Counted from the first letter of the stretch, positions 24,115 through 33,226 are shown. The stretch: DNA of 35,780 nucleotides from Peptococcaceae bacterium (GCA_900759105.1 CAAETY010000120.1:1-35780); one strand, 5' to 3'. A program made the numbers and translations. The notes: generated by a model from the letters alone, not told the origin.

Positions 24115-25308
24115 ATGAAATGTTCAAATCGTATTAGTAATATGCAAGAATCTCCAATCCGTAAGCTCGTTCCTTATTCCCTTAAGGCAAAAGCTAACGG
24201 CAAAAAGGTTTACCCACTTAACATCGGTCAACCAGACATCCAAACTCCAGAAGGCTATTTTGATGCAGTAAAGAACTTCAAACAAGACGTTCTTGCTTAC
24301 GCTGACTCCCACGGGGATTTCACCTTAATCGATAAAATCAGTGATTACTACAAGAAAAATAAAATGAACTACGAACCAGAAGATATTCTCGTTACTAACG
24401 GTGGTTCTGAAGCATTATTGTTCGCTATGATCGCTCTTTGCGACCCAGGTGATTCTATTGTTGTTATCGAACCATTCTACACCAACTACAATGGCTTTGC
24501 TGCTGAAGTTAGTGTTAATGTAGAAGGGATTGTTACCAAGGCTGAAAACGGCTACCGTCTCCCAGCTAAGGAAGAAATCCTTGCTTCTATCAGCGACAAG
24601 GCTCGTGCAATCATCATCACCAACCCAAGCAACCCTACCGGGGTTGTTTACACCAAAGAAGAATTGCAAATGATTGCTGAAATCGCAGTTGAACGCGACC
24701 TCTTTGTTATTGCTGACGAAGTTTATCGTGAATTCGTTTACGATGGTGAATTCTACAGCTTGGCTTACTTCCCAGAATTGGAACAACGCCTTATCATGAT
24801 TGACTCCGTTTCTAAGCGTTACAGCGCTTGCGGTGCTCGTATCGGTTGCATTGCTTCTAAGAACAAAGACGTTATGGCTAACGTTTTGAAGCTCTGCCAA
24901 GGCCGTCTCTCCGTTCCTACCCTCGATATGATCGGTGCTATCTCCCTTTACGCAGATACTCCTGATACCTACTTCGGTGAAGTAAACGAAGAATACAAAA
25001 AACGTCGTGACGTTACCTATGCAGCACTTAGCCAAATGGAAGGTGTTGTTTGCGGTAAGCCACAAGGTGCTTTCTACATCGCTGTTAAGCTCCCAGTTGA
25101 CGATGCTGAAAAGTTCATCATCTGGATGCTCGAAGAATTCGATTATGAAGGCGAAACTGTAATGATGGCTCCTCTCGCAAGCTTCTACTCCAAGCCTGGC
25201 ATCGGTGTTGATGAAGCACGTATCGCTTACATCCTCAACGCTGATGAAATGGAAAGAGCAATGTTTGTTTTGGACAAGGCTCTCAAGGCTTATCCTGGCC
25301 GCAAGTAA
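24115..25308 (+). CDS. PLP-dependent aminotransferase, class I (aspartate aminotransferase-like)
   Basis: 397 residues from the ATG at 24115, with GAGGTG six bases upstream; a GTG nine bases earlier overlaps that site. Fold-type I signatures: Asn170 in NPSNPTG, Asp201 and Tyr204 (DEVYREF), PLP lysine Lys234 (SVSKRYSACGARIG). The exact amino acid substrates cannot be read from sequence. Codon use is strikingly different from most neighbours: Phe, Tyr, Asn and Asp mostly end in C, as in highly expressed genes. The protein is therefore probably abundant, which for an anaerobe would fit amino acid fermentation or nitrogen flow. Confidence 0.92.
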   Translation: MKCSNRISNMQESPIRKLVPYSLKAKANGKKVYPLNIGQPDIQTPEGYFDAVKNFKQDVLAYADSHGDFTLIDKISDYYKKNKMNYEPEDILVTNGGSEALLFAMIALCDPGDSIVVIEPFYTNYNGFAAEVSVNVEGIVTKAENGYRLPAKEEILASISDKARAIIITNPSNPTGVVYTKEELQMIAEIAVERDLFVIADEVYREFVYDGEFYSLAYFPELEQRLIMIDSVSKRYSACGARIGCIASKNKDVMANVLKLCQGRLSVPTLDMIGAISLYADTPDTYFGEVNEEYKKRRDVTYAALSQMEGVVCGKPQGAFYIAVKLPVDDAEKFIIWMLEEFDYEGETVMMAPLASFYSKPGIGVDEARIAYILNADEMERAMFVLDKALKAYPGRK

Positions 25309-25317
25309 TTTAAATTT

Positions 25318-25357
25318 AAAAAATCGCTTGTTTCGTAATGAAACAAGCGATTTTTTT
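25318..25357 (+). terminator. Terminator after the aminotransferase gene
   Basis: AAATCGCTTGTTTC (25321-25334) pairs perfectly with 25340-25353 around a 5-base loop, with T run after and A run before. Confidence 0.9.
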
Positions 25358-25403
25358 ATGCGTGTACAAGCTGTCCAAATTTATATAGGCTTAGTATGTA
25401 GAA

Positions 25404-25465
25404 TTAAAAAAACTGCCTTTACAAAATTTTCTGGCAGCTGTCAGAAAGCTTGTGTAAAGGCAGTT
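25404..25465 (-). terminator. Compound-hairpin terminator of the unrecognised minus-strand gene
   Basis: AACTGCCTTTACA (25411-25423) pairs with 25453-25465; nested inside, TTTCTG-G-CAGCTG-T-CAGAAA is itself a near-palindrome. On the minus strand the outer stem is followed by a T run. Confidence 0.8.
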
Positions 25466-25470
25466 TTCAA

Positions 25471-26064
25471 TTAGATATTTGTTAATGATTCTTGTTCAAG
25501 TCGATTAACCATTTGTGTACCAGAGGTGTTTTTATTGTAGATAAATAAGTGGCTGTCGCCAATAGATGAAAAATCATTTGCAAATAAGATTTCAGCAATC
25601 CCTTTGTTAATAAGACTTTCGGATAAGAGAACATAGGTCAAATTATTAGGTGCTTGCTCAATACTAGTTGCAATTTTTTCCGGAATTTTTTCTGGAAGTT
25701 CGGTCCTCAAATCAATTTCTGTAAGACAGTCGTTGCATTCATTTTTTAAAAATGTGACCAATTTATCATCTATGCGACGTGCGCGTGATAAGTCTTCAAG
25801 TATGGCTTGATAAGCATTTTGCCCTTGTGAATTGCCAATATAAATGTAAATATCGGTGCCGACAACGTTGGTAAATTGATGAGATGTTAGGAAAAGTTTG
25901 CTGTCGACTTGATTGGCGTTAACAAGGCTATAGATAACCTTATCAGGATTTGATGTTGCTTGTTGTTGAAGAGTTTCGTCTGAGAGCACATCAACAACGT
26001 GGTACTCTAACAGTTCCACATTTTTGCAAGCCTGTCTAATGAGGGCTTCCTTGGTCGGTCTCAT
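25471..26064 (-). CDS. Hypothetical protein, family not recognised
   Basis: 197 residues behind CAGGAGG, with an extended -10 promoter (26097-26105) and a strong terminator, so it is a real single-gene unit. No signal peptide or membrane segment is seen. Alternating strands and helices (VIYSLVNANQ, DIYIYIGNSQGQNAYQAILEDL, NLTYVLLSESLINKGIAEILFAND, SHLFIYNK) suggest an alpha/beta fold with possible internal duplication, two halves each ending in an I/L-Y-I/N-K/G strand. Two cysteines flank a CNDC motif around 110-113. It lies between an aminotransferase and a prepilin peptidase, with no operon link to either. Confidence 0.7.
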   Translation of the reverse strand: MRPTKEALIRQACKNVELLEYHVVDVLSDETLQQQATSNPDKVIYSLVNANQVDSKLFLTSHQFTNVVGTDIYIYIGNSQGQNAYQAILEDLSRARRIDDKLVTFLKNECNDCLTEIDLRTELPEKIPEKIATSIEQAPNNLTYVLLSESLINKGIAEILFANDFSSIGDSHLFIYNKNTSGTQMVNRLEQESLTNI

Positions 26065-26096
26065 AGAAATACCTCCTGAGTTAATGGATTGTAACT

Positions 26097-26105
26097 ATTA
26101 TAACA
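26097..26105 (-). promoter_or_regulatory. Extended -10 of the hypothetical gene
   Basis: On the minus strand TGT precedes a perfect TATAAT, 33 bases before the start codon. Confidence 0.55.
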
Positions 26106-26177
26106 TAGAATTTTTGGATATTATATAGAAAGAAGCAGTTTTTTGCAGAAGACGCTGATTACTGTTAGAAATTTGTA

Positions 26178-26879
26178 TTAAAGTATCATCATACTCAGCA
26201 CGCCTAAACTAAGAAACGGAATAAGCGGAATCGAACTTTCTTTGGTGGCATTGTGTCGAAGTATTTGCCAAGCGCTAAAGATTAAAGCAGCTACAATACC
26301 AATGAGAAAAGCGTAGGTTATATCAATCATTCCAAGATAAAAACCGGATAGAGCGATAAATATAACATCACCACTACCTAAGGCATCTGGAGAGCGCCGG
26401 TGAATTAGCAATAACGGCAAACTGACAATGCATGTGCCAAGTATGCGTTCAGACCAAAATAAATGATTGAATGTAAGAGTGTCGAAGAGAATAAATATGC
26501 TATAGATGAGCAAATCTGAGTCATGAATCCATTGCGTAGTGTAATCATCAAGGCTCATGAGCAGAAGTACTGATGTGATGAGCAGTTGGCTTATCAGGTG
26601 AATGATATTGCTTGCTTGGTAAGATAGCACGATGCCAATAAACCCACCAAATATTTCTAAGCAAGGTAGAAGTTTAGGGATCGGTGTGTGGCAAGAGGTG
26701 CAGCGTCCGTGGCAGAAAAAATATCCTAAGATAGGAGCGAGAAATAATGGCGCAATGGGTGCTCCACAATTCATGCAATGTGAACGCTCAAACTGGGAGA
26801 TGTTTTTGTGGCGTCGTTCAGCAAAACAAGGGATAAAGCTCCCAAAACATGCACCAATAATAAAATAAAAAAAGGACAT
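26178..26879 (-). CDS. Type IV prepilin peptidase
   Basis: 233 residues from the ATG at 26879; a longer frame would run into the divergent ATPase gene. Family marks: GSF near the N-terminus (13-15), zinc-type cysteines Cys35, Cys38, Cys60 and Cys63, the first catalytic Asp in LMSLDDYTTQWIHD (111/112) and the second in GSGD (Asp171). The enzyme cleaves and methylates type IV pilin-like precursors in the membrane. AAAGGGG is the likely ribosome site. It is divergent from a PilT-like ATPase, with 38 bases between the starts. Confidence 0.9.
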   Translation of the reverse strand: MSFFYFIIGACFGSFIPCFAERRHKNISQFERSHCMNCGAPIAPLFLAPILGYFFCHGRCTSCHTPIPKLLPCLEIFGGFIGIVLSYQASNIIHLISQLLITSVLLLMSLDDYTTQWIHDSDLLIYSIFILFDTLTFNHLFWSERILGTCIVSLPLLLIHRRSPDALGSGDVIFIALSGFYLGMIDITYAFLIGIVAALIFSAWQILRHNATKESSIPLIPFLSLGVLSMMIL

Positions 26880-26917
26880 AATAGTAATACCCCTTTGGGG
26901 AGAAAGGTTGTGAAGGG

Positions 26918-27958
26918 ATGCGCTTATTAGAAGAAGCGGCAAGACTTGGTGCAACAGATTTGCATCTTACTGAAGGTGCGGAGGCCAAGGTTCGCCACTT
27001 GGGGAAAATGACATCATTAGGTCTTTGCTCAATAGAAGAGTATCAGCAAATAGAAAAAATAATAATGTCCAATATGTCTATTGTAATGAACGAAAAAGAA
27101 AAGGTCAAAGATTTTTCGGTAAGTCTTCCGGACGTGGGGCGTTTGCGTGTAAGAAGATATTATGCTTGCGGGCAAAGATGCATGGCAATTCGTTTTTTGC
27201 CGACACGTGTCCCGCTGCCGTCGGAATTAGGATGGCCAAGTGCTATATATAAACTTAGCAACCTTACACAAGGTCTTGTGTTGGTGACAGGACCAACTGG
27301 TAGCGGAAAGACAACCACGTTGGCTGCTCTGTTAGAAAATATTAACATGAATAGAGCATGTCATATTGTGACATTAGAATCACCGATTGAGTATATATTT
27401 GAGTCAGCGCAGGCGCTTGTGCATCAATGCGAGATTCCAAACGATATAGATAGCTTTGCTGATGGTGCAACGGCGGTGCTACGATTAGATCCAGATGTGA
27501 TTATGGTGGGTGAGCTTGCCGATAGGGAAACCATGCGAGCAGTATTGAAATTAGCAGAAAGCGGACACCTGGTGTTTGCGACAATGCATACTGCCTCGGC
27601 GGTGGACGCTGTTGAGTATTTTGTTAATCATTTTGATGCGCAGGAACAGCAAGTTATTCGCTATCAGTTGGCAAATGTATTGCAAGCAGTAGTGGCGCAA
27701 CGTTTATTGGTGAATAGCCATGAGGATGGATATATGGCTGCCTATGAGATTTTGTTGAGAAATACAGCAATGGTACAACAAATTAAATCCAATGACCTGG
27801 TGCAACTTTCCCATACTATTGAGGTAGGACGATTGGAAGGAATGATGATTTTGGAGGAAAGCTTGGCTAGAATGGTCAAAAATGGCAATGTAATGCTAGA
27901 TGAAGCGCTTCGTCATGCCAACAATTCCGATGATATTCGAAAATATTTAACGCGGTAG
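26918..27958 (+). CDS. PilT-like secretion/retraction ATPase
   Basis: 346 residues, the length of PilT. Walker A is GPTGSGKTTT (125-134), the Asp box LESPIEYIFES, the Walker B region RLDPDVIMVGELADRETM, and the His box SGHLVFATMHTASA. The C-terminal part (QQIKSNDLVQLSHTIEVGRLEGMMILEESL) aligns with the PilT tail. PilT powers pilus retraction and DNA uptake; the classical AIRNLIRE motif is not well kept and GEMRD is changed to GELAD, so it is a diverged member. GAAGGG abuts the start. No pilin gene is in the window. Confidence 0.88.
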   Translation: MRLLEEAARLGATDLHLTEGAEAKVRHLGKMTSLGLCSIEEYQQIEKIIMSNMSIVMNEKEKVKDFSVSLPDVGRLRVRRYYACGQRCMAIRFLPTRVPLPSELGWPSAIYKLSNLTQGLVLVTGPTGSGKTTTLAALLENINMNRACHIVTLESPIEYIFESAQALVHQCEIPNDIDSFADGATAVLRLDPDVIMVGELADRETMRAVLKLAESGHLVFATMHTASAVDAVEYFVNHFDAQEQQVIRYQLANVLQAVVAQRLLVNSHEDGYMAAYEILLRNTAMVQQIKSNDLVQLSHTIEVGRLEGMMILEESLARMVKNGNVMLDEALRHANNSDDIRKYLTR

Positions 27959-28032
27959 TGCAATTAATTTTGCACAAAATGCGTATTTTTCATCATAATT
28001 CAGTAAAAATGTTAAAATTGTTGGCATCATCC

Positions 28033-28061
28033 TAGATTTCACACACCCCATAAGCTATAAT
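28033..28061 (+). promoter_or_regulatory. Probable promoter of the glycolytic operon
   Basis: A perfect TATAAT (28056-28061) lies 34 bases before pgk; the -35 at 17-base spacing (TAGATT) is poor. Confidence 0.5.
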
Positions 28062-28095
28062 AAATGTGTAAATTTAGACTATCAGGGGGATAGAC

Positions 28096-29289
28096 ATGGG
28101 TAAAAAAACAATTGAAGACGTTAATGTGCGTGGAAAACGCGTATTAGTTCGTGTAGACTTTAATGTTCCAAGAAACAAAGAAACTGGTGAAATTACCGAT
28201 GACGCGCGTATGCGTGCCGCCCTTCCTACCTTACAATATTTGATTGACAATGGTGCTAAAGTCATTGTAATGAGCCACTTAGGTCGTCCAAAGGGCAAGG
28301 TCGTAGAAGAATTGCACTTGACAGAAGTTGGCAAGCATTTGGCAGAGTTGTTGGGCAAACCCGTTAAGAAATTGGATGATTGTATCGGTCCGGATGTAGA
28401 AGCTGCTGTTGCCGATATGAAGGATGGAGATGTTGTTCTTCTCGAAAACGTTCGATTCTATCCACAAGAAGAAAAGAATGATGTTCATTTTGCGAAGGAA
28501 TTGGCAAAATTAGGTGATATCTATGTAAACGATGCATTTGGTACTGCACACCGTGCACATGGTTCCACCGCTGGTGTTGGTGTGTTCCTTCCAAGTGTTA
28601 CCGGTTATTTGATGAAGAAGGAATTGACTGCACTTGGTAACGCTTTGATGCGTCCGGTGAAGCCTTTTGTTGCAATCATTGGTGGTGCAAAAATTTCTGA
28701 TAAGATTGGCGTAGTAAGCTATTTAATCGGTAAAGCGGATACTATTATCATCGGTGGTGGTATGGCGAACACATTCTTAGCTGCGCAAGGCTATGACATG
28801 AAGGCTTCTTTGGTTGAACCAGAAAGTATCGGAGTAGCAAAAGAAACACTTGAACAAGCAAAGAATGCAGGTACTGATTTACTCTTGCCTGTTGATGTGA
28901 CAATCGCTGCCGCTTTTGATGCACCGGAAACCGCAAAGGCAGCAGATATTGATGCAATTGACGATGGCTGGATGGCACTTGATATTGGGCCAAAGACCAT
29001 TGAAAATTATGTTGCAAAGATTAAAGATGCGAAGACGATTATTTGGAATGGGCCAATGGGTGTATTTGAACAAGATGCATTTGCTGTTGGTACAAACGCA
29101 TTGGCAAAAGCTGTAGCTGAATCTGAGGCTTATTCTGTTGTCGGTGGCGGTGATTCTGTTGCAGCTGTAAAGAAATCCGGTATGGCAGATAAAATTAACC
29201 ATATTTCTACCGGTGGTGGCGCTTCCCTTGAATTTATGGAAGGCCGTGTATTGCCTGGTTTGGCAATCATTGAAGAAAGGGAGGACTAA
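28096..29289 (+). CDS. pgk: Phosphoglycerate kinase
   Basis: 397 residues behind AGGGGG. It transfers phosphate from 1,3-bisphosphoglycerate to ADP, the first ATP-forming step of glycolysis. Seen: VRVDFNVP (start of the substrate-binding domain), SHLGRPKG, NDAFGTAHRAH, GGAKISDKI, NGPMGVFE and GGGDSVAA for nucleotide binding. First gene of pgk-tpiA-gpmI-eno; tpiA starts two bases after its stop. Unlike many Bacillota, no gapdh gene is directly upstream; a PilT-like ATPase is there instead. Confidence 0.97.
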   Translation: MGKKTIEDVNVRGKRVLVRVDFNVPRNKETGEITDDARMRAALPTLQYLIDNGAKVIVMSHLGRPKGKVVEELHLTEVGKHLAELLGKPVKKLDDCIGPDVEAAVADMKDGDVVLLENVRFYPQEEKNDVHFAKELAKLGDIYVNDAFGTAHRAHGSTAGVGVFLPSVTGYLMKKELTALGNALMRPVKPFVAIIGGAKISDKIGVVSYLIGKADTIIIGGGMANTFLAAQGYDMKASLVEPESIGVAKETLEQAKNAGTDLLLPVDVTIAAAFDAPETAKAADIDAIDDGWMALDIGPKTIENYVAKIKDAKTIIWNGPMGVFEQDAFAVGTNALAKAVAESEAYSVVGGGDSVAAVKKSGMADKINHISTGGGASLEFMEGRVLPGLAIIEERED

Positions 29290-29291
29290 TA

Positions 29292-30047
29292 ATGAGCAGA
29301 CGCCCATTGTTTGTGGCCAACTGGAAGATGAATAAAACCATGTCTGAAACAAAGGCGTTTTTAGACGAGTTTTCTACTTATACTTTACCTAGTGGCTCTG
29401 ATGTTGCAATTTGTGCGCCATTTATGGATTTAACTATATTGGCAGCGCAAAATCAGGTGGCCATCGGAGCTGAAGATATTTATCCCGCACAATCCGGCGC
29501 ATTTACCGGCGAGATTTCCGCTAAAATGCTTAAAGAATGCAAGGTGAAATATGTTATTGTAGGGCACAGTGAACGTCGTGGCATTCTCGGCGAAAGCGAT
29601 GCCTTCGTTGCGGAAAAATATCATTATTGCACAGCAAATGATTTGATACCAATTCTTTGTGTAGGCGAAAGTCTGGAACAACGTGAAGCCGGTGAAGCTG
29701 AAGCATGGTGCAAGGCGCAATTGGATGCAGTATTTACAGATATAAAAGCGTTTCCGGAAGAAATCGTTGTTGCATATGAACCAATTTGGGCAATTGGAAC
29801 CGGTAAAACGGCAACCAATGCAGACGCCCAGCAAATGATTGGTGTGTTGCGTGCGCATTTAGCAGATTTAATCGGCGCTGAAAAAGCTGACCAAGCACGT
29901 ATGCTCTATGGTGGCTCCGCAAAAGCAGAAAACATTCGTGGTCTTATGGCCGAAGAAGACATTGACGGTGGCTTAGTTGGTGGCGCCAGCTTGAAACCAG
30001 ATAGCTTCTTGGCATTGATTAATGAAGGAAGTGCGGATTGTGTCTAA
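29292..30047 (+). CDS. tpiA: Triosephosphate isomerase
   Basis: 251 residues behind GGGAGG inside the end of pgk. Active-site residues are Asn10 and Lys12 (ANWKMNK), His92 (VGHSERR) and Glu163 (AYEPIWAIGTG); loop 6 and the GGASL phosphate site are intact. It interconverts dihydroxyacetone phosphate and glyceraldehyde 3-phosphate. Its end overlaps the gpmI start. Confidence 0.97.
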   Translation: MSRRPLFVANWKMNKTMSETKAFLDEFSTYTLPSGSDVAICAPFMDLTILAAQNQVAIGAEDIYPAQSGAFTGEISAKMLKECKVKYVIVGHSERRGILGESDAFVAEKYHYCTANDLIPILCVGESLEQREAGEAEAWCKAQLDAVFTDIKAFPEEIVVAYEPIWAIGTGKTATNADAQQMIGVLRAHLADLIGAEKADQARMLYGGSAKAENIRGLMAEEDIDGGLVGGASLKPDSFLALINEGSADCV

Positions 30048-31557
30048 ACCAGTAGTATTGATGATTCTCGATGGTTGGGGGATTAATCATGATTGCACCA
30101 ATAATGCAGCATGCCAATCAAAAACGCCAACCTTAGATAAGCTTTTTGCAACTTGTAGCCATGCGAGTTTAAAATGTAGCGGAGAAGCTGTTGGTTTGCC
30201 GGATGGGCAACAAGGTAATTCTGAAGTAGGTCATCTCAATTTAGGGGCAGGGCGAGTAGTTTATCAAGATTTGCTGCGTATTACTCGTGATATTGAAGAT
30301 GGTGTTTTTGAAAAAAACGGTGCTTTTGTTAAGCTTGTTCATCGTTTAAAAGCTGAAGATAAGGCACTTCATTTAATGGGGCTTTTATCTGATGGTGGGG
30401 TGCACTCACATCAAAACCATCTTTACGCATTGCTTCAAATGGCAAAAAATGTAGGATTAGAAAAGGTTTTTGTGCATGCATTTATGGATGGACGTGACGT
30501 ATCTCCAACTTCCGGCATAGGCTATTTGAAACAGCTTCAAGAAAAATTTGATGAAATTGGCGTTGGACAATTGGCTACCGTAAGCGGTCGCTACTATGCA
30601 ATGGATCGCGATAAAAGATGGGAACGTGTTGAAAAAGCATGGAATGCAATGGTCATGGGCGAAGGCGAAGTCGTTACCGATGTGCTGGAAGCAATGAAAG
30701 CCTCTTATACCAAGGATGTGACTGATGAATTCATTGTACCAATGGTAGTGGATGGTGTAGATGGTCGTATTCATGAAGCAGATGGTATTATCTTCTATAA
30801 TTTCCGTGCTGACCGTGCAAAACAGCTTTCTCGTAGCTTTGTAGACCCCAATTTTGATGGCTTTGACCGTCGAGGCTTTAAGCATGTTGAATTTGTAAGC
30901 ATGACAGAGTATGATGTTAGCTTGAATGATATGCTTAGCGTGGCTTATCCGCCACTGGTACTTCATAATACCCTCGGAGAATGGCTGGCTAAGCAGGGAT
31001 GCAAACAATTGCGAACTGCTGAAACAGAAAAATATGCACATGTTACTTCCTTTTTTAATGGCGGTGTTGAAGCGCCAAATGAAAATGAAGCACGTGTGTT
31101 GATTCCTTCTCCAAAAGTGGCAACCTACGATTTGCAACCGGAAATGAGTGCAAAAGCAGTTGCTGATACGGTTGTCGAAGGACTTCAAAGTGATAAGTAT
31201 GATTTTATCCTTGTTAACTTTGCAAATCCTGATATGGTTGGACATACAGGTGTTCTTGGCGCTGCCATTCAGGCAATGGAGGCTGTTGATGAAGCTGTGG
31301 GCCGTGTTGTAGAGGCAGTGGCAAATTCTGATGGTAAATTGCTTATTTGTGCAGACCATGGTAATTGTGAAAAGATGGCGAATGAAGATGGCTCTCCGTT
31401 TACCTCACATACTACCAATCCTGTGCCAATTATTCTTGTTGGAGATAGTCGTTCTTTACGTGATGGCCGTTTGTCAGATGTGGCACCAACAGTTCTTGAT
31501 TTAATGGAAATTAATAAGCCTGAAGAAATGACAGGTGAATCTTTGTTAAATGCATAA
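30040..31557 (+). CDS. gpmI: 2,3-bisphosphoglycerate-independent phosphoglycerate mutase
   Basis: 505 residues from the GTG at 30040, chosen because it gives the usual MSKPVVLMILDGWG start and follows AAGGAAG by eight bases; an ATG at 30022 would add six atypical residues. Metal ligands and the nucleophile Ser61 (GNSEVGH), Asp11, and the CADHGNCE block near the end are intact. This manganese enzyme moves phosphate between C3 and C2 of glycerate. The eight-base overlap with tpiA suggests coupled translation. Confidence 0.96.
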   Translation: MSKPVVLMILDGWGINHDCTNNAACQSKTPTLDKLFATCSHASLKCSGEAVGLPDGQQGNSEVGHLNLGAGRVVYQDLLRITRDIEDGVFEKNGAFVKLVHRLKAEDKALHLMGLLSDGGVHSHQNHLYALLQMAKNVGLEKVFVHAFMDGRDVSPTSGIGYLKQLQEKFDEIGVGQLATVSGRYYAMDRDKRWERVEKAWNAMVMGEGEVVTDVLEAMKASYTKDVTDEFIVPMVVDGVDGRIHEADGIIFYNFRADRAKQLSRSFVDPNFDGFDRRGFKHVEFVSMTEYDVSLNDMLSVAYPPLVLHNTLGEWLAKQGCKQLRTAETEKYAHVTSFFNGGVEAPNENEARVLIPSPKVATYDLQPEMSAKAVADTVVEGLQSDKYDFILVNFANPDMVGHTGVLGAAIQAMEAVDEAVGRVVEAVANSDGKLLICADHGNCEKMANEDGSPFTSHTTNPVPIILVGDSRSLRDGRLSDVAPTVLDLMEINKPEEMTGESLLNA

Positions 31558-31571
31558 AGGAGATAGATAAA

Positions 31572-32855
31572 ATGACCAAAATTGAAAGCATTGTAGCAAG
31601 AGAAATTCTGGACTCTCGTGGTAACCCAACCGTTGAAGTTGATGTTTATACCGAATTCGGCGATCTCGGTCGTGCAGCTGTACCATCCGGCGCATCTACC
31701 GGTGCTTTTGAAGCTGTTGAATTGCGTGATGGTGACAAATCCCGCTATCTGGGTAAGGGTGTTACAAAAGCTGTGAACTTCGTTAATGAAGAAATTGCAC
31801 CACACCTTATTGGTTGGGATGTCAGCGATCAAACCGCTATTGATGCTGAATTGATTCGTCTTGATGGCACTGAAAATAAAGGCAAGTTTGGCGCAAACGC
31901 TATTTTAGGGGTATCTTTGGCTTGCGCAAAGGCTGCAGCTCAAAATGCAGGCTTGTCCCTTTACCGTTACATTGGTGGTGCAAATGCAAAAGTATTACCT
32001 GCACCAATGATGAACATCTTAAATGGCGGGAAGCATGCAGACAACAATGTAGACATTCAAGAATTTATGGTTATGCCATTGGGGGCGAAATCCTTCAAAG
32101 AAGCGCTCCGTATGGGTACTGAAGTATTCCATTCTTTAAAAGCAGTATTGAAAGCAAAAGGTTATAATACTGCTGTTGGTGATGAAGGTGGTTTTGCACC
32201 AAACCTTAAATCCAACGAAGAAGCTTTCCAAGTCATTGTTGAAGCAATTGAAAAAGCAGGGTTTGTTCCTGGCGAAGATGTATTCTTGGCAATTGACGTT
32301 GCATCTTCTGAAATGTACAAAGACGGAATCTATCATCTTGAAGGCGAAGGCGTAGACCGCAACGCAAGCGAAATGGTTGATTTCTATCAAGATATGCTCG
32401 ATAAGTATCCAATTATTTCTATTGAAGACGGTCTCTACGAAGATGACTGGGCAGGCTGGAAAGAAATGACCGAACGTATTGGTAAGCGTGTACAACTCGT
32501 TGGGGATGACCTTTTCGTAACCAATACTCGTCGCCTTTCCCGTGGGATTGACGGTAACATCGCAAACAGCATTCTTATCAAGGTTAACCAAATCGGTACC
32601 TTGACTGAAACCCTCGAAGCTATTGAAATGGCTAAGGAAGCTGGCTACACTGCTGTAGTATCCCATCGTTCTGGTGAAACTGAAGATGTTACCATCGCCG
32701 ATATTGCAGTAGCTACCAACGCTGGCCAAATCAAAACAGGGGCACCATCTCGTACTGACCGCGTTGCTAAGTACAATCAACTTCTCCGCATTGAAGAAGA
32801 ATTGGGCGCACGCGCAACTTATCGTGGCAGAGAAGGATTCTATAACTTAAAATAA
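31572..32855 (+). CDS. eno: Enolase
   Basis: 427 residues behind AAAGGAG. It dehydrates 2-phosphoglycerate to phosphoenolpyruvate. Seen: SRGNPTVEVD, SGASTGAFEA, NILNGGKHADNNVDIQEFM, GDEGGFAPN (catalytic Glu), ISIEDG, and the catalytic Lys in SILIKVNQIGTL, then SHRSGETED. Complete and of normal length. Last glycolytic gene of the cluster; secG follows after 85 bases. Confidence 0.97.
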   Translation: MTKIESIVAREILDSRGNPTVEVDVYTEFGDLGRAAVPSGASTGAFEAVELRDGDKSRYLGKGVTKAVNFVNEEIAPHLIGWDVSDQTAIDAELIRLDGTENKGKFGANAILGVSLACAKAAAQNAGLSLYRYIGGANAKVLPAPMMNILNGGKHADNNVDIQEFMVMPLGAKSFKEALRMGTEVFHSLKAVLKAKGYNTAVGDEGGFAPNLKSNEEAFQVIVEAIEKAGFVPGEDVFLAIDVASSEMYKDGIYHLEGEGVDRNASEMVDFYQDMLDKYPIISIEDGLYEDDWAGWKEMTERIGKRVQLVGDDLFVTNTRRLSRGIDGNIANSILIKVNQIGTLTETLEAIEMAKEAGYTAVVSHRSGETEDVTIADIAVATNAGQIKTGAPSRTDRVAKYNQLLRIEEELGARATYRGREGFYNLK

Positions 32856-32940
32856 TTCTTGCATAATGGGTGTGAATATGATATCATCTATTAATGGCTG
32901 GTTAAAGATTAGCCTATTTTCGGATTAAGGAGGATATTGT

Positions 32941-33168
32941 ATGTTGCATACCGTTTTGCAAATTCTGCAAGTTATCTGCTGCATTGGCGTCATTGCTACA
33001 GTCTTACTGCAGTCCGGACGTAGTGCTGGTTTATCTGGTTCAATCAGCGGCGGTGCAGAAACCTTTTTAGGCAAAAAGGGTCTTGATGATCAATTAGCAA
33101 AAGCATCTGGTGCATTTGCGTTATTTTTCATGATTTTATCCTTTGTACTGACCATGCTCATTAAGTAA
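32941..33168 (+). CDS. secG: Preprotein translocase subunit SecG
   Basis: 75 residues behind AAGGAGG. Two membrane segments (about 4-22 and 56-73) flank the conserved VLLQSGRSAGLSGSISGGAETFLGKKG loop. It assists SecYE during protein export. Position after eno is common in Bacillota. Confidence 0.95.
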   Translation: MLHTVLQILQVICCIGVIATVLLQSGRSAGLSGSISGGAETFLGKKGLDDQLAKASGAFALFFMILSFVLTMLIK

Positions 33169-33177
33169 GCACATGAT

Positions 33178-33209
33178 ACGATGCACGCTTCGGGGTGCAT
33201 CGTTTTTTT
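33178..33209 (+). terminator. Terminator after secG
   Basis: CGATGCAC (33179-33186) pairs with GTGCATCG (33195-33202), followed by seven T. It separates the glycolysis-secG transcript from the next gene. Confidence 0.9.
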
Positions 33210-33226
33210 AATGGAAGGAAGCGCAC

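Noticed and set aside
27958..27975. Hairpin GTGCAA-N6-TTGCAC as terminator of the PilT-like gene
   Set aside because: Six-bp stem overlapping the stop codon and followed by AAAATGCG rather than a T run; too weak to call.
30457..31359. 300-codon minus-strand open frame
   Set aside because: Antisense to gpmI, whose active-site motifs are intact; low-complexity translation with no domain.
32136..32780. 214-codon minus-strand open frame
   Set aside because: Antisense to eno and without a ribosome site.
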